A DNA stretch of 64,000 bases from Symbiobacterium terraclitae. Lineage in GTDB: Bacteria; Bacillota; Sulfobacillia; Symbiobacteriales; Symbiobacteriaceae. The position numbers were made by a program, and so were the translations under genes. Numbering within the stretch: position 1 is the stretch's first letter; every line of letters begins with the position of its first letter. Under the pieces are notes generated by a model. That model ran no database searches. It had not been told where the DNA came from and worked only from the letters and a program-made list of their open reading frames with translations. The stretch is taken from NCBI RefSeq assembly GCF_017874315.1, contig NZ_JAGGLG010000006.1, positions 62,001 through 126,000 of the forward strand, read 5' to 3'. Positions 1-8,469 of this stretch are shown here, piece after piece.

Positions 1-827
1 ACCTGGGCGAGCCCCACCACGTGGGTGACGGCGGTGACGATCCGGTCGGCGAAGGGCTCGCTCCACATCACGCCCGCCTCGGCGCTGTACGTGATCAGCG
101 TGCCCGGGGCGTCGCTGAAGGTGGACCGCACCCGTATGGGCACCCGGTGCTGCATGGCGATCTCCACTGCCCGGGGGTGGACAACCTTCGCACCGTAGTG
201 GGCCATCTGGGCGATCTCGTCGTAGGTGGTGACCGAAAGCGTGCGGGCCTCGGCCACCAGGCGCGGGTCGGCGGTCTTCACGCCGTCCACGTCGGTGTAG
301 ATCTCCACCACCTCTGCCCGCAGGGCGCCGCCAAGGGCGGCGGCGGTGGTGTCGGATCCGCCCCGACCAAGGGTGGTGACCTCGCCGGCGGCGTTCACGC
401 CCTGGAAGCCGGCCACCACCACCACCAACCCCTCGCGGAGCCGGTTGAGCACCGGGGTCGGGTCGACTTTGATGATCTGCGCGGCGCCGTGGTTGCCGTC
501 GGTCTGAATCCCCGCCTGACCGCCGGTCAGCGCCACGGCCGGGATGCCATGTGCGCTGAGGTGAGCGGCCATGACGACGCTGGAGATGATCTCCCCGCAG
601 GAGAGGAGCAAGTCCATCTCGCGCGGGGCCACCTCGGCCGAGGCCGAGTTGACCAGTTGGATCAGCGTATCGGTGGCGTACGGGTCCCCCTGGCGCCCCA
701 TGGCGGAGACCACCACCACCGTGGCGTACCCGTCCTGAACCGCCTGCCGCACGCGGCGCAGGACGGCCTCCCGCCCCTCCGCCGTGGCGACGGAGGTGCC
801 ACCAAACTTCTGTACGATGATCCGCAT
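1..827 (-). CDS. lysC: Aspartokinase, N-terminal part (runs off the left edge)
   Basis: Phosphorylates aspartate, the first step of the lysine/diaminopimelate/threonine/methionine pathway. About 275 residues are visible before the window ends. The amino-acid-kinase signature KFGGTS is at residues 7-12, a TDVDG-containing substrate loop is near residue 200, and the visible part ends where the regulatory ACT domains should begin. The start is the ATG at 827. It lies downstream of asd on the same strand, as dapG follows asd in Bacillus, so it is probably the diaminopimelate/dipicolinate-branch isozyme. Feedback class cannot be judged without the C-terminus. Confidence 0.95.
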   Translation of the reverse strand, partial: MRIIVQKFGGTSVATAEGREAVLRRVRQAVQDGYATVVVVSAMGRQGDPYATDTLIQLVNSASAEVAPREMDLLLSCGEIISSVVMAAHLSAHGIPAVALTGGQAGIQTDGNHGAAQIIKVDPTPVLNRLREGLVVVVAGFQGVNAAGEVTTLGRGGSDTTAAALGGALRAEVVEIYTDVDGVKTADPRLVAEARTLSVTTYDEIAQMAHYGAKVVHPRAVEIAMQHRVPIRVRSTFSDAPGTLITYSAEAGVMWSEPFADRIVTAVTHVVGLAQ

Positions 828-881
828 GCCGAGCCGGCGTCCCTCCTCTCAGATGTCGCGCCAACCCGGCACGGGCGCAGC

Positions 882-1895
882 CTAGACCAGCTGCATTTCC
901 ACGAGCTTCTCTGCGATCTGTACGGCGTTGGTTGCGGCGCCCTTGCGCAGGTTGTCGCTCACGATCCAGAGCCAGAGTCCCTTCTCGTTGGTCAGGTCCT
1001 CCCGGATTCGCCCCACCAGCGTGTCATCCGTGCCGGCCGCGTCGATGGCGGTGGGGAAGACGAACTGGAACGGGTCGTCGACCACCTTGACGCCGGGGAA
1101 GCGGCTCAGCGCCTCCCGCGCCTCGGCAGGGGTCACCTTCCGCTCGAACTCCACCAGCACCGACTCCGAGTGGCCGACAAAGACCGGCACGCGGGTGCAG
1201 GTCATGGTCACCGGCAGGTTCGGCAGGCCCATGATCTTCCGGGTCTCTGCAGAGAGCTTCAGCTCCTCAGTGGTATACAGATTATCCGTGAAGGTCTCGG
1301 CGTAGGGCAGAACGTTGAATGCGATCTGCCGCTTGTAGACGGTATGCGGCAGTTCGCCCTCGTGACCCTCCACCCAGGCCCGGGTCTGCGCCTCCAGTTC
1401 CTCGATGGCCTCCTTGCCCGTGCCCGAGACCGCCTGCATGGTGGTGACGATGACCCGGGTCATCGGCGACAGGTCGTGCAGCGGCTTCAGGGCCATCACG
1501 AGGCCGATGGTCGTGCAGTTGGGGCTGGAGATGATGCCCTTGTGCCTGCGCAGGTCCTCGGGGTTCACCTCGGGCACGACCAGGGGCACCTCGGGGTCCA
1601 TCCGCCAGGTGGAGGACTTGTCGATGACGACGGCCCCCGCGCGGGCGGCCGCCGGCGCCAGCTCCCGGGACAGGGAGCCGGTCGCGGCGAAGAAGACCAA
1701 GTCCATGCCCGCGAAGGCGTCGGGGGTGGCCTCCTGCACGGGGATCTGCTCCCCCCGGAAGGTGACGACGGAGCCGACGCTGCGGGCGCTGGCCAGGGGC
1801 AACAGCCGCCCGACGGGGAAGTTGCGGGCCTCCAGCAGGGCCAGGAGCTCGTGGCCGACGGCGCCGGTGGCGCCGACGACGGCGACGTTCTTCAT
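882..1895 (-). CDS. asd: Aspartate-semialdehyde dehydrogenase
   Basis: Reduces aspartyl phosphate to aspartate semialdehyde with NADPH, at the branch between lysine/DAP and threonine/methionine synthesis. It has 337 residues, the normal length. The nucleotide-binding loop GATGAVG is at residues 8-14, the catalytic cysteine is C127 in SPNCTT, and a likely catalytic histidine lies in FVGHSES near residue 242. The ATG at 1895 has a purine-rich AAGGAAAGGA Shine-Dalgarno. It sits between spoVFB and lysC in the conserved sporulation/DAP order, and a 54-base gap to lysC suggests cotranscription. Confidence 0.97.
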   Translation of the reverse strand: MKNVAVVGATGAVGHELLALLEARNFPVGRLLPLASARSVGSVVTFRGEQIPVQEATPDAFAGMDLVFFAATGSLSRELAPAAARAGAVVIDKSSTWRMDPEVPLVVPEVNPEDLRRHKGIISSPNCTTIGLVMALKPLHDLSPMTRVIVTTMQAVSGTGKEAIEELEAQTRAWVEGHEGELPHTVYKRQIAFNVLPYAETFTDNLYTTEELKLSAETRKIMGLPNLPVTMTCTRVPVFVGHSESVLVEFERKVTPAEAREALSRFPGVKVVDDPFQFVFPTAIDAAGTDDTLVGRIREDLTNEKGLWLWIVSDNLRKGAATNAVQIAEKLVEMQLV

Positions 1896-1970
1896 GCGGA
1901 TCCTTCCTTTCCAAGTATTCCTGCGCCCTTCCGCCGGGGGCCCGCCCCGATCCTGCGTCTGCCTCCCCCA

Positions 1971-2594
1971 TCACGGCGCCCCGCGCTCCTCAGATTCCTT
2001 CGGCCCCAGGAGCAGGGGCTGCACCTGTCGCCCCTCCATCGCAGCGAGGATGGTGGGGATCAGGTAGTTCTCGATGTCGGCATCGATGGAGGTAGGCTTG
2101 CCGAACGGATTGTCCTGGCGGAAGGGCACGAAATAGATGTTCCTGGCCACCAGAAGTGCGCCAAGGTTGCGTGCGTTCATGCCGAGGCCGTCGTTGGTGG
2201 TGACGGCCAGCACGACCGGCCGGTGGTTGCGCATCTGGGCCTTCGCGGCCATGCAGACCGGCGTGTCGTTGATGGCGTTGGCCAGCTTGGCCATGGTGTT
2301 GCCCGTGCAGGGCATCACGACGAGGCAGTCGAGCTTGACCTTCGGCCCGAAGGGCTCGACCTCCGGGATGGTCATCAGGGGCAGGCGCCCCGTGATCTGC
2401 TCGATCTGAGTGATCCAGTCATCAGGCTTCCCGAACCGGGTCTCGGTGGTCCGCACGTTCGCCGAGATGATCGGGATGATCTCCGCGCCCTCGTCCCGCA
2501 GCACCCGGAGCTGGGTCATCGCCCGGCCCAGGTTGCAGTGCGAGGCCGACATCGCCACGCCGATCCGCTTGCCGGCCAGTTGCTGCATGCTCAT
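1971..2594 (-). CDS. spoVFB: Dipicolinate synthase subunit B
   Basis: A flavoprotein-like subunit (DpaB) that works with DpaA to convert the dapA product into dipicolinic acid, the calcium-chelating core solute of endospores. It has 207 residues, the family length, with the characteristic ASHCNLG segment near the N-terminus, a PCTGNTMAKLA phosphate-binding-like segment mid-protein and VTTNDGLG after it. The ATG at 2594 overlaps the stop of spoVFA by four bases (ATGA), so the two subunits are translationally coupled. In known spore formers this pair is expressed in the mother cell. Its presence is the strongest single sign here that the organism sporulates. Confidence 0.95.
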   Translation of the reverse strand: MSMQQLAGKRIGVAMSASHCNLGRAMTQLRVLRDEGAEIIPIISANVRTTETRFGKPDDWITQIEQITGRLPLMTIPEVEPFGPKVKLDCLVVMPCTGNTMAKLANAINDTPVCMAAKAQMRNHRPVVLAVTTNDGLGMNARNLGALLVARNIYFVPFRQDNPFGKPTSIDADIENYLIPTILAAMEGRQVQPLLLGPKESEERGAP

Positions 2595-3487
2595 CGCTCC
2601 CCCTCCATCGCATCGGTCCGTCGGAGGTGGCGAACGACGAGTTCGGCGATGATGCGACCGGCGGTCACAGGGGCGACGATGCCCGGCAGCCCGGGTGCGA
2701 GCCGGGCCGTGAGCCCCAGCTCCCGCGCGGCCTCGAAGTCCGTGCCCCCGGGGGCGGAGGCCACATCGATGATCACCGCGTGGCCGGGTGCGCCGGCCAG
2801 GATGGCCCGCGTCAGCACGGGAGCCGGAACCGTGTTGAAGATGATGTCCGCCTCAGCCACCGCCTGCGGCAGTTGGGCCCACTCCACGGGCCGGTGGCCC
2901 GCGGCCCAGATCCGGGCCTGGTCCAGCTCGCTGCGGGCCGCCACGGAGACCTCGCTCATCAGCCCCCTGAGCAGCAGGGCGATGGCCCGGCCGGTGCGGC
3001 CGAAGCCGATCACCAGCGAGCGGCTGCCGAAGATGGTGAACGGGGTCGACTCCATCGCCATCTGGATCGCGCCCTCTGCCGAGGGAATCGAGTTCCAGGT
3101 CGCGAAGTGGTCCGACTCCCGGTACTCGATCAGCGGCAGGCCGGCCTCCTCGCAGAGCTTGTTCAGGTACGGGTTGCTGAGGCCGACGAAGACCGGCGCC
3201 CCTCGGGCGACGCGGCGCAGCCCGTCCTGGTCCACCACGCAGGGGGGCACGCCTTCGGCGGTGTAGACCGTCCCGTCAGGGCTCACGCCCTGCACGGGCA
3301 GGATCACCGTCTGCGCGCCGGTGAGAGCCTCGGCCCCCGAGGTGCAGACCTCCACGCCGGCGAACCGGTCCTCCCACTCCAGGCCGGCCACCCGGACCCG
3401 GGCGCCCGCACGGAGCAGGAAGTGCACCGCCTCCGCCATGCGCCTGTCGCCGCCGATGACGGCGATCTGCTTGCCGTACACGCTCAT
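2591..3487 (-). CDS. spoVFA: Dipicolinate synthase subunit A
   Basis: The NAD(P)-binding subunit (DpaA) of dipicolinate synthase, 298 residues. An N-terminal segment VIGGDRRMAEAVHFL is typical of DpaA, and a second Rossmann-type loop, GFGRTGRAIALLLRG, appears mid-protein as in D-isomer-specific dehydrogenases. It is the first gene of the spoVFA-spoVFB-asd-lysC cluster. The 186 bases upstream (3488-3673) contain no gene. A CATAGAATG string about 40 bases before the start is only a weak match to mother-cell sigma-E/sigma-K -10 elements, so I do not annotate a promoter. Confidence 0.95.
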   Translation of the reverse strand: MSVYGKQIAVIGGDRRMAEAVHFLLRAGARVRVAGLEWEDRFAGVEVCTSGAEALTGAQTVILPVQGVSPDGTVYTAEGVPPCVVDQDGLRRVARGAPVFVGLSNPYLNKLCEEAGLPLIEYRESDHFATWNSIPSAEGAIQMAMESTPFTIFGSRSLVIGFGRTGRAIALLLRGLMSEVSVAARSELDQARIWAAGHRPVEWAQLPQAVAEADIIFNTVPAPVLTRAILAGAPGHAVIIDVASAPGGTDFEAARELGLTARLAPGLPGIVAPVTAGRIIAELVVRHLRRTDAMEGER

Positions 3488-3673
3488 CCACCCAGTCCTC
3501 CAATCCTACCGAACCTCATCCCATTCTATGGGAGCGGTTCAGGCAGGGTGCGGAGCGGGCGGGAGCGCCCCGGGGCGTTGAAGGGGCGGCGGCTTTCCCC
3601 CGGAATGCGTGCCGGATGGCCCTTCGGGTGGCGCCGAACTCGCCCGGCCGCGTGCAGCTCGGGCGAACACCCG

Positions 3674-4438
3674 TCAGGTCCCCGGGAAGGCGACCTCCTC
3701 CAGGTCGAAGGCGACCCGTTTCTCCTTCAGCACCCACCGGCAGGTCATCAGCACGCCGGGCAGGTAGGCCTCCCGGGTGGGGGCGTCGTGCCGGATGGTC
3801 AGCGTCTGGCCGGGTCCGCCGAAGATCACCTCCTGGTGCGCCACGAGGCCGGGCAGGCGCACGCTGTGCACCGGAACCTCCGGCGCGGAGAGGTCGCCCC
3901 GGCGCCGCTCGAGCCGGGCCCGGGTGCGCAGGGCGGTGCCGGACGGGGCATCGAGCTTGGTCTTGTGGTGCATCTCGATGATCTCGACGTCGGGGAAGAA
4001 GCGCCGGGCCTCCTCGGCGAAGCGCATCAGGAGCATCATGCCCACGGCGTAGTTGGCGATGAAGGCGCCGCCCAGCCCGCGTTTTCGACAGGCCTCCGCC
4101 CAGGCCTCGGTCTCGCCGGGCTCGAAACCAGTGGTGCCCACCACGGGGGCGATGCCCGCCGCGATCGCCGCCGGGATGGTTTTCCGGGCGGCGGCCGCCA
4201 CCGTGAAGTCGACCAGCACGTCGGCCTGGCCGCCGGCCGCGAGGAACGCCTCCAGCGAGCCGTGGATCTCAGGGCCCGGCCGGCCTCCCAGGCTCACGAA
4301 CTCGGCCAGGTTCCGGCCGACGCCCTCCCGGGCGATGGCGCCCACCAGGGCGAAGCCGGGCTCCTGTGCCACCCCCCGGGCCAGGACCTGCCCGACCTTG
4401 CCGGTGGCACCTGCGAACACGACACGAATGGGCTGCAA
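3674..4438 (-). CDS. dapB: 4-hydroxy-tetrahydrodipicolinate reductase
   Basis: Reduces hydroxy-tetrahydrodipicolinate with NAD(P)H on the way to diaminopimelate and lysine. It has 254 residues. The nucleotide-binding loop AGATGKVG is at residues 9-16, and the active-site EMHHKTKLDAPSGTAL segment lies in the C-terminal half. The start is a TTG at 4438 with GAGGTG five bases upstream; no ATG fits. It stands apart from spoVF (186-base gap) and has its own promoter (4565-4593) and a leader containing a strong intrinsic terminator, which suggests attenuation control. Its substrate is also the precursor that dipicolinate synthase draws on. Confidence 0.95.
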   Translation of the reverse strand: MQPIRVVFAGATGKVGQVLARGVAQEPGFALVGAIAREGVGRNLAEFVSLGGRPGPEIHGSLEAFLAAGGQADVLVDFTVAAAARKTIPAAIAAGIAPVVGTTGFEPGETEAWAEACRKRGLGGAFIANYAVGMMLLMRFAEEARRFFPDVEIIEMHHKTKLDAPSGTALRTRARLERRRGDLSAPEVPVHSVRLPGLVAHQEVIFGGPGQTLTIRHDAPTREAYLPGVLMTCRWVLKEKRVAFDLEEVAFPGT

Positions 4439-4480
4439 GCGCGCTCACCTCTGTAACAGTTTCCGCATCCGGCGAAATGC

Positions 4481-4523
4481 AAAACGGCTGCGAGCAAGCC
4501 CGCCTGGGCTTGATCGCCAGCCG
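4481..4523 (-). terminator. Intrinsic terminator or attenuator in the dapB leader
   Basis: On the minus strand a long hairpin (inner seven-pair stem CAAGCCC/GGGCTTG with an AGGC loop, outer GCGA/TCGC and CGGC/GCCG pairs separated by single mismatches) is followed directly by TTTTGCATTT. It lies downstream of the cheX stop codon and also downstream of the dapB promoter. It can therefore end chemotaxis transcription, but any dapB transcript from 4565-4593 must also read through it. Confidence 0.75.
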
Positions 4524-4564
4524 CTCCAATGGTTGCGGTATGAACCGGGCCGTGCAGTGGTTTT

Positions 4565-4593
4565 AGACTACCTCCGCTGTCCGGCCCTGTCAA
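4565..4593 (-). promoter_or_regulatory. Sigma-A-type promoter for dapB
   Basis: A minus-strand TTGACA (4588-4593), exact 17-base spacer and TAGTCT (4565-4570). It overlaps the last codons of cheX. Predicted transcription begins near 4558, giving a leader of about 120 bases before the dapB TTG. Confidence 0.7.
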
Positions 4594-5066
4594 TACGTCT
4601 CCCGCAATGCCACATGGACGGTGATCGACCCCAGGCTGGTCTCCAGGGGGATCACCAGTCGTTTGATGGACAGCGTGGAGATGGACGTGCCCTTGCCCAC
4701 CACCACGGAGGGCGGGGCGATCTTGCACGGGTAGCCGGCGGCCTCCAGCTCCCCGGAGGCCAGGCCGGTGATGACATTGCCCAGCTCCGCCACGGCGGAC
4801 TCGCACATGGCGTCGAACTCGGCAATCGTCTCACCCGTCATCGCGGAGACCAGATTGCACGCCGTCTGCTCGGTCATGCCATACAGCACCAGGCCCTGGG
4901 CGCGGCCCACCACGCCGATGAGCACCGTCACCTCATCGGACTCCAGCGGTGACTCCTCGAGCCGCACCTGCCCCTGGGTCACCTCGGTGCCCGTCTCGGT
5001 CTGCAGCACCTGACTTGCCGATACGAGGAACGGGTTGACAAACTCTGCCTTCACCTGCATGTTCAT
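4590..5066 (-). CDS. cheX: Chemotaxis protein CheX (CheY-P phosphatase)
   Basis: A CheC/CheX/FliY-family phosphatase of 158 residues that would remove phosphate from CheY-P. The single active-site signature is S90-x3-E94-x2-N97 (SAVAELGN), followed by a proline-containing segment, as in CheX. No FliN-like or second motif is present. It is the last gene of the chemotaxis operon, 36 bases after cheR. Its presence beside CheC gives this pathway two candidate CheY-P phosphatases. Confidence 0.85.
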   Translation of the reverse strand: MNMQVKAEFVNPFLVSASQVLQTETGTEVTQGQVRLEESPLESDEVTVLIGVVGRAQGLVLYGMTEQTACNLVSAMTGETIAEFDAMCESAVAELGNVITGLASGELEAAGYPCKIAPPSVVVGKGTSISTLSIKRLVIPLETSLGSITVHVALRETY

Positions 5067-5102
5067 TCCCTTCTGCCACGGCCCCGCTCGCCTCGGTCCC
5101 CT

Positions 5103-5882
5103 TCACTTCACAGCCCGGTAGAAAAAGGGTGAGGCGCTCGCGTAGCCCAGTTCTCTTGCCTTGAGCAGGCTCTCGGTTCCGCCGACGAACAGGATGCCCC
5201 CCGGCTTCAGCGCGGCGTGGAACTTCCGGTACAGCTGATCCTTGGCCTCTTCCGTGAAGTAGATGACCACGTTCCTGCAGAGTATCAGGTCCAGGTTGGC
5301 GGGGAAAGGGTCGGAGAGCAGGTTGTGCTGCTCGAACTTCACCCTGGACTTCAGGCGCTCGCTGAGGACGAAGTCCTGCCCCATCTGGGTGAAGTACTTG
5401 GCACGCCGGGCGGGCGAGACGTTCTTCAGGTCCTTCTCCTGGTAGACCCCCGCCCGGGCGACCTTCAGGATCTCGCCGTCCAGGTCGGTGGCCAGGATCT
5501 GGTGGTGCCCCAGCGGGTCGATCTCATCGAGGAGCATCGCAACGGAGTAGGGCTCCGACCCGTTGCTGCAGCCCGCACTCCAGATGCGCAGCGAACGGCT
5601 CTGCCTGAGCAACTCCGGCAGAATCACCTTCTGCAGCTCCTCGAACTTGTCCGGGTTGCGCAGCCACTCCGAGACGTTGATGGTGAGGAAGTCGCGGAAC
5701 TCCTTGACCCGCGCCGGCGTGGTGGACAGCAGCCGGGCGTAGGCCGCCAGATCGCTGACCCCCGCCCGCCGCATGATCGTCTGCAGCCGGCGCTCCATCT
5801 GCGTCCCTTTATAGCAATCCAGGTCGATCCCCGTAAGTTCCAGCACGGTGCGCCGGAACACCGAGTAGCCCGGCTGATTCAC
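5103..5882 (-). CDS. cheR: Chemoreceptor glutamate methyltransferase CheR
   Basis: Methylates receptor glutamates using S-adenosylmethionine, opposing CheB during adaptation. It has 259 residues with an all-alpha N-terminal domain and a SAM-binding Rossmann domain. SAM motif I is WSAGCSNGSEPYS at residues 101-113, and LILCRNVVIYF lies in the C-terminal part. The usual TxNxTxFFR segment reads TINVSEWLRNPDKF, the low-GC Gram-positive form. It directly follows cheB (3-base gap). The receptors it would act on are not encoded in this window. Confidence 0.95.
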   Translation of the reverse strand: MNQPGYSVFRRTVLELTGIDLDCYKGTQMERRLQTIMRRAGVSDLAAYARLLSTTPARVKEFRDFLTINVSEWLRNPDKFEELQKVILPELLRQSRSLRIWSAGCSNGSEPYSVAMLLDEIDPLGHHQILATDLDGEILKVARAGVYQEKDLKNVSPARRAKYFTQMGQDFVLSERLKSRVKFEQHNLLSDPFPANLDLILCRNVVIYFTEEAKDQLYRKFHAALKPGGILFVGGTESLLKARELGYASASPFFYRAVK

Positions 5883-5885
5883 GAT

Positions 5886-6974
5886 TTATCCCTCTCCCAC
5901 CGCGCGCGTGATCGCTTCAGCGATGGCGTGGACTGGCAGGACCTCCCGGGCCGCCCCCAGTTCCACCACCACCTTGGGCATACCGTAGACCACGCAGGTG
6001 GAGGCATCCTCGGCGATGGTCCATCCGCCGGCCCGCAAGAGGCTGACCATCCCCTTGGCGCCGTCGTACCCCATGCCGGTCAGGATCACACCCACCAGCC
6101 GGTTCCCCCACTGCGGCACCACCGACGCCAGCGTGACGTCGACGGCGGGGCGCACCCCGTGGACGGGCGGCCCCTGGTCCAGTTGAATCCGGCCCTCGCT
6201 GTCCACCGTCATGTGGTACCCGCCCGGCGCCACCAGCACCTCTCCGGCTCGCACCGGATCGCCGGCCCGGGCCTCCTTCACCGGAATCGCCGACAGCTCG
6301 TTGAGCCGCTCCGCCAGCGATCGCGTGAACCCCGGCGGCATGTGCTGCACTACCAGCACCCCCGCAGGGAGGTCGCCCGGCAGCCGCGGGATGATCTGAT
6401 GCAGGGCCCCGGGTCCGCCCGTGGAGCACCCGATCACCACCAGCCGCCGCGGCGGCCGGTCACCGCCTGCGACCGGCCGCGGCCGCACCACCGGAACCGG
6501 GCCCTGAACCCGCCCGGGCAGCCTGGGCGGCGGCGGCACCACCGTCCGCACCCGAGGCGTGGCCCCGGCGGCGCCCTTGACCTTGGCCACCAACTCGTCG
6601 CGGGTGATGTGCATGTTGAGCGAGATCGAACCCGAGGGCTTGGCCACGAAGTCGACCGCACCGAGCGCCAGGGCGCGTATCGTGGCCTCCGCGCCCTCGC
6701 TGGTATGGCTCGAGACCATCACGACCGGGGTGGGCCGCCGGGCCATGATCTCCCGCAGTGTCCCGAAGCCGTCCAGACGGGGCATCTCGATGTCCAGCGT
6801 CACCACGTCCGGCTCGAGCCGGAGCACCTTTTCCAGGCCGTCCTGACCGTCCCGCGCCGTGCCGACCACCGTGATCTGAGGGTCAGACTGGAGCAGTTCG
6901 GTCAGCACCTTTCGCATAAAGGCGGAGTCGTCAACGACCAGCACGCGGATCGGGCGCTGTAGACGCTCACGCAT
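5886..6974 (-). CDS. cheB: Protein-glutamate methylesterase CheB
   Basis: A phosphorylation-activated receptor methylesterase/deamidase, 362 residues. An N-terminal receiver domain has an acidic pair at D15/D16 and phospho-acceptor D61 in TLDIEMP. A linker rich in proline and arginine (about 140-175) leads to the catalytic domain with the triad S184 (GCSTGG), H211 (QHMP) and D304 (GMGYDGAKG). It lies between cheY and cheR, with a six-base gap to cheY, so the adaptation enzymes are cotranscribed with the kinase. Confidence 0.96.
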   Translation of the reverse strand: MRERLQRPIRVLVVDDSAFMRKVLTELLQSDPQITVVGTARDGQDGLEKVLRLEPDVVTLDIEMPRLDGFGTLREIMARRPTPVVMVSSHTSEGAEATIRALALGAVDFVAKPSGSISLNMHITRDELVAKVKGAAGATPRVRTVVPPPPRLPGRVQGPVPVVRPRPVAGGDRPPRRLVVIGCSTGGPGALHQIIPRLPGDLPAGVLVVQHMPPGFTRSLAERLNELSAIPVKEARAGDPVRAGEVLVAPGGYHMTVDSEGRIQLDQGPPVHGVRPAVDVTLASVVPQWGNRLVGVILTGMGYDGAKGMVSLLRAGGWTIAEDASTCVVYGMPKVVVELGAAREVLPVHAIAEAITRAVGEG

Positions 6975-6980
6975 AGCAGG

Positions 6981-7337
6981 TCAGCCGACAAACTTCCTGA
7001 CGGTAGAAAGAATCTTATCGGGCTCGAACGGCTTGACGACGAAGTCCTTGGCGCCCGCCTTGATCGCCTCGATCACCATCGTCTGCTGCCCCAGTGCGGA
7101 GACCATGACCACCTTCGCATCGGCGTCGATGTTCTTGATCTCCCGCGTGGCGGTGATCCCATCCATCACGGGCATGGTGATATCCATCAACACCAGGTCC
7201 GGCCGGTACGTCTGGTACATGGCGACGGCCTCCTGGCCGTTCTCAGCCTCCGCCACCTCATAACCGTTTTCGGTGAGCAGCTTCGAGCACCGCATCCGCA
7301 TGAAGGCAGCGTCGTCGACCAACAGAATCTTGGGCAT
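6981..7337 (-). CDS. cheY: Response regulator CheY
   Basis: A single-domain receiver of 118 residues that would carry the CheA signal to the flagellar switch. Acidic pocket D8/D9, phospho-acceptor D52 in LMDITMP, switch residue S83 in VSALGQ, and the conserved lysine in VVKPFEP are all present. There is no output domain. It lies within the che operon between cheD and cheB. A related stand-alone regulator such as Spo0F is a less likely reading given the chemotaxis neighbours. Confidence 0.93.
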   Translation of the reverse strand: MPKILLVDDAAFMRMRCSKLLTENGYEVAEAENGQEAVAMYQTYRPDLVLMDITMPVMDGITATREIKNIDADAKVVMVSALGQQTMVIEAIKAGAKDFVVKPFEPDKILSTVRKFVG

Positions 7338-7364
7338 TCGGTTCCCTCCTGCGCAGTTTCGGAC

Positions 7365-7862
7365 CTATAACTCGCGTTCCCCTCGCCCCACCGTGCTGAC
7401 CAGCAGCCGGCCCGTGGCCACGTACAGGTGGAGCGTGCGGCCGTAGGTCCCGCCCATGTCCTCAGCAACCAGTGTAATCCCGTGTCGGGCCAGTGCAGCC
7501 CGCACCGCCTCGGCGTTGCGGGCCCCGATGTCCAGCTTCGGATTCGATCCCGCCAGGCTCAGCATGCGGGCGCCGCCCGCAGCCCGTGCCGTGATACGGG
7601 ACCGGGAGGCACCGGCCTTGACGATCGCTGCCAGCGCCGCCTCCACCCCGGTATCGGCGTACTTCCCCGGGGGGGCGTCCCGCCCCCTGGCCATGCTGCT
7701 GTCGGGCAGGACCACGTGAACCATCGCACCGATGCGGGCCACCGCATCGTACAGCGCAAGCCCGACGCAGGAGCCCAGTCCGTAGCAGACGAGCACCCGG
7801 GACGGGTCGCTGGCGACCTTCAGTTCGCCCAGCCCGACGGCCTCAGTTTCGACACCAATCAT
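7365..7862 (-). CDS. cheD: Chemoreceptor glutamine deamidase CheD
   Basis: Deamidates receptor glutamines and, in Bacillus, is a partner and stimulator of CheC. It has 165 residues from an ATG at 7862 that overlaps the cheC stop (ATGA); a longer upstream reading is only the antisense-like extension of the cheC frame. The active-site trio is visible: C32 (GLGSC), H49 (MVHVVLP) and T71 (YADTG). Gene coupling to cheC supports a CheC-CheD complex. Confidence 0.94.
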   Translation of the reverse strand: MIGVETEAVGLGELKVASDPSRVLVCYGLGSCVGLALYDAVARIGAMVHVVLPDSSMARGRDAPPGKYADTGVEAALAAIVKAGASRSRITARAAGGARMLSLAGSNPKLDIGARNAEAVRAALARHGITLVAEDMGGTYGRTLHLYVATGRLLVSTVGRGEREL

Positions 7863-8455
7863 CGAATCGCCTCTAGCGCGGCCACCAAGCGCGCCATGGA
7901 CACGGTATCGGGCATCAACAGGAGATGTCCGGGCAGCGCGCCGTTGAACGAAGTCGCCACCACGAGGGCCTCGTCGCCGCTCTGGTAGAGGTCGACGACC
8001 ACCGCCTCCAGGATGGCGCCGGCCATGTCCTCCACCACCACGGGCGGCGTCGGCTTCACCTCGAGGCCGGTCCGGTCCGCGATGGCGTTCATGAAGGCCG
8101 AACTGCACACGTTGCCCAGTTCCGCGAGGGCCGAGCTCGCCAGCTCGTCCAGCTCCTGGCAGGTGCCAGGCGGGTGGCCGAGCAGCAGGTCGACCAGCCC
8201 CCGCGCGTTCTCAGGTTTGAAGAGCAGCACCACGTGGCCATGGATGTCGCCCTTGACAGCCAGGTAGACAGCCACCACGACAGACGCCGGACCGCCGGCG
8301 ATGCCGGGCAGCTCTTTCAAAGGCAAGAACGAGAGTTCGGGCTCGAGGAGGTTGATCTCCCCGGTCGTCATCTGCGAAAGCGAGCGGGCGCTGTCGGCAA
8401 AGGCCTGGGCCACGATCTGCTCCAGGTGCTGCCACTGGCTGGACTGCAGTTCCAT
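7859..8455 (-). CDS. cheC: CheY-P phosphatase CheC
   Basis: 198 residues of the CheC family. The C-terminal-half active site is intact (S-x3-E112-x2-N115 in SALAELGN). The N-terminal pseudo-symmetric site, where Bacillus CheC has E-x2-N, reads EQIV at residues 12-15, so its asparagine is missing and this is probably a one-site CheC. It precedes and overlaps cheD. It could be a weak phosphatase and CheD-binding adaptor, leaving CheX as the main phosphatase; that division of labour is inference. Confidence 0.92.
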   Translation of the reverse strand: MELQSSQWQHLEQIVAQAFADSARSLSQMTTGEINLLEPELSFLPLKELPGIAGGPASVVVAVYLAVKGDIHGHVVLLFKPENARGLVDLLLGHPPGTCQELDELASSALAELGNVCSSAFMNAIADRTGLEVKPTPPVVVEDMAGAILEAVVVDLYQSGDEALVVATSFNGALPGHLLLMPDTVSMARLVAALEAIR

Positions 8456-8469
8456 GCCGCGTCGCCCCC

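Noticed and set aside
3488-3560. Mother-cell sigma-K/sigma-E promoter before spoVFA
   Set aside because: CATAGAATG lacks the final TA and no -35 fits at the right distance.
21-4456. Very long plus-strand open frames over the left end
   Set aside because: They run antisense to lysC, asd, spoVF and dapB, carry no recognisable domain and have poor amino-acid composition (His/Arg/Gly rich), the expected artefact of GC-rich codons.
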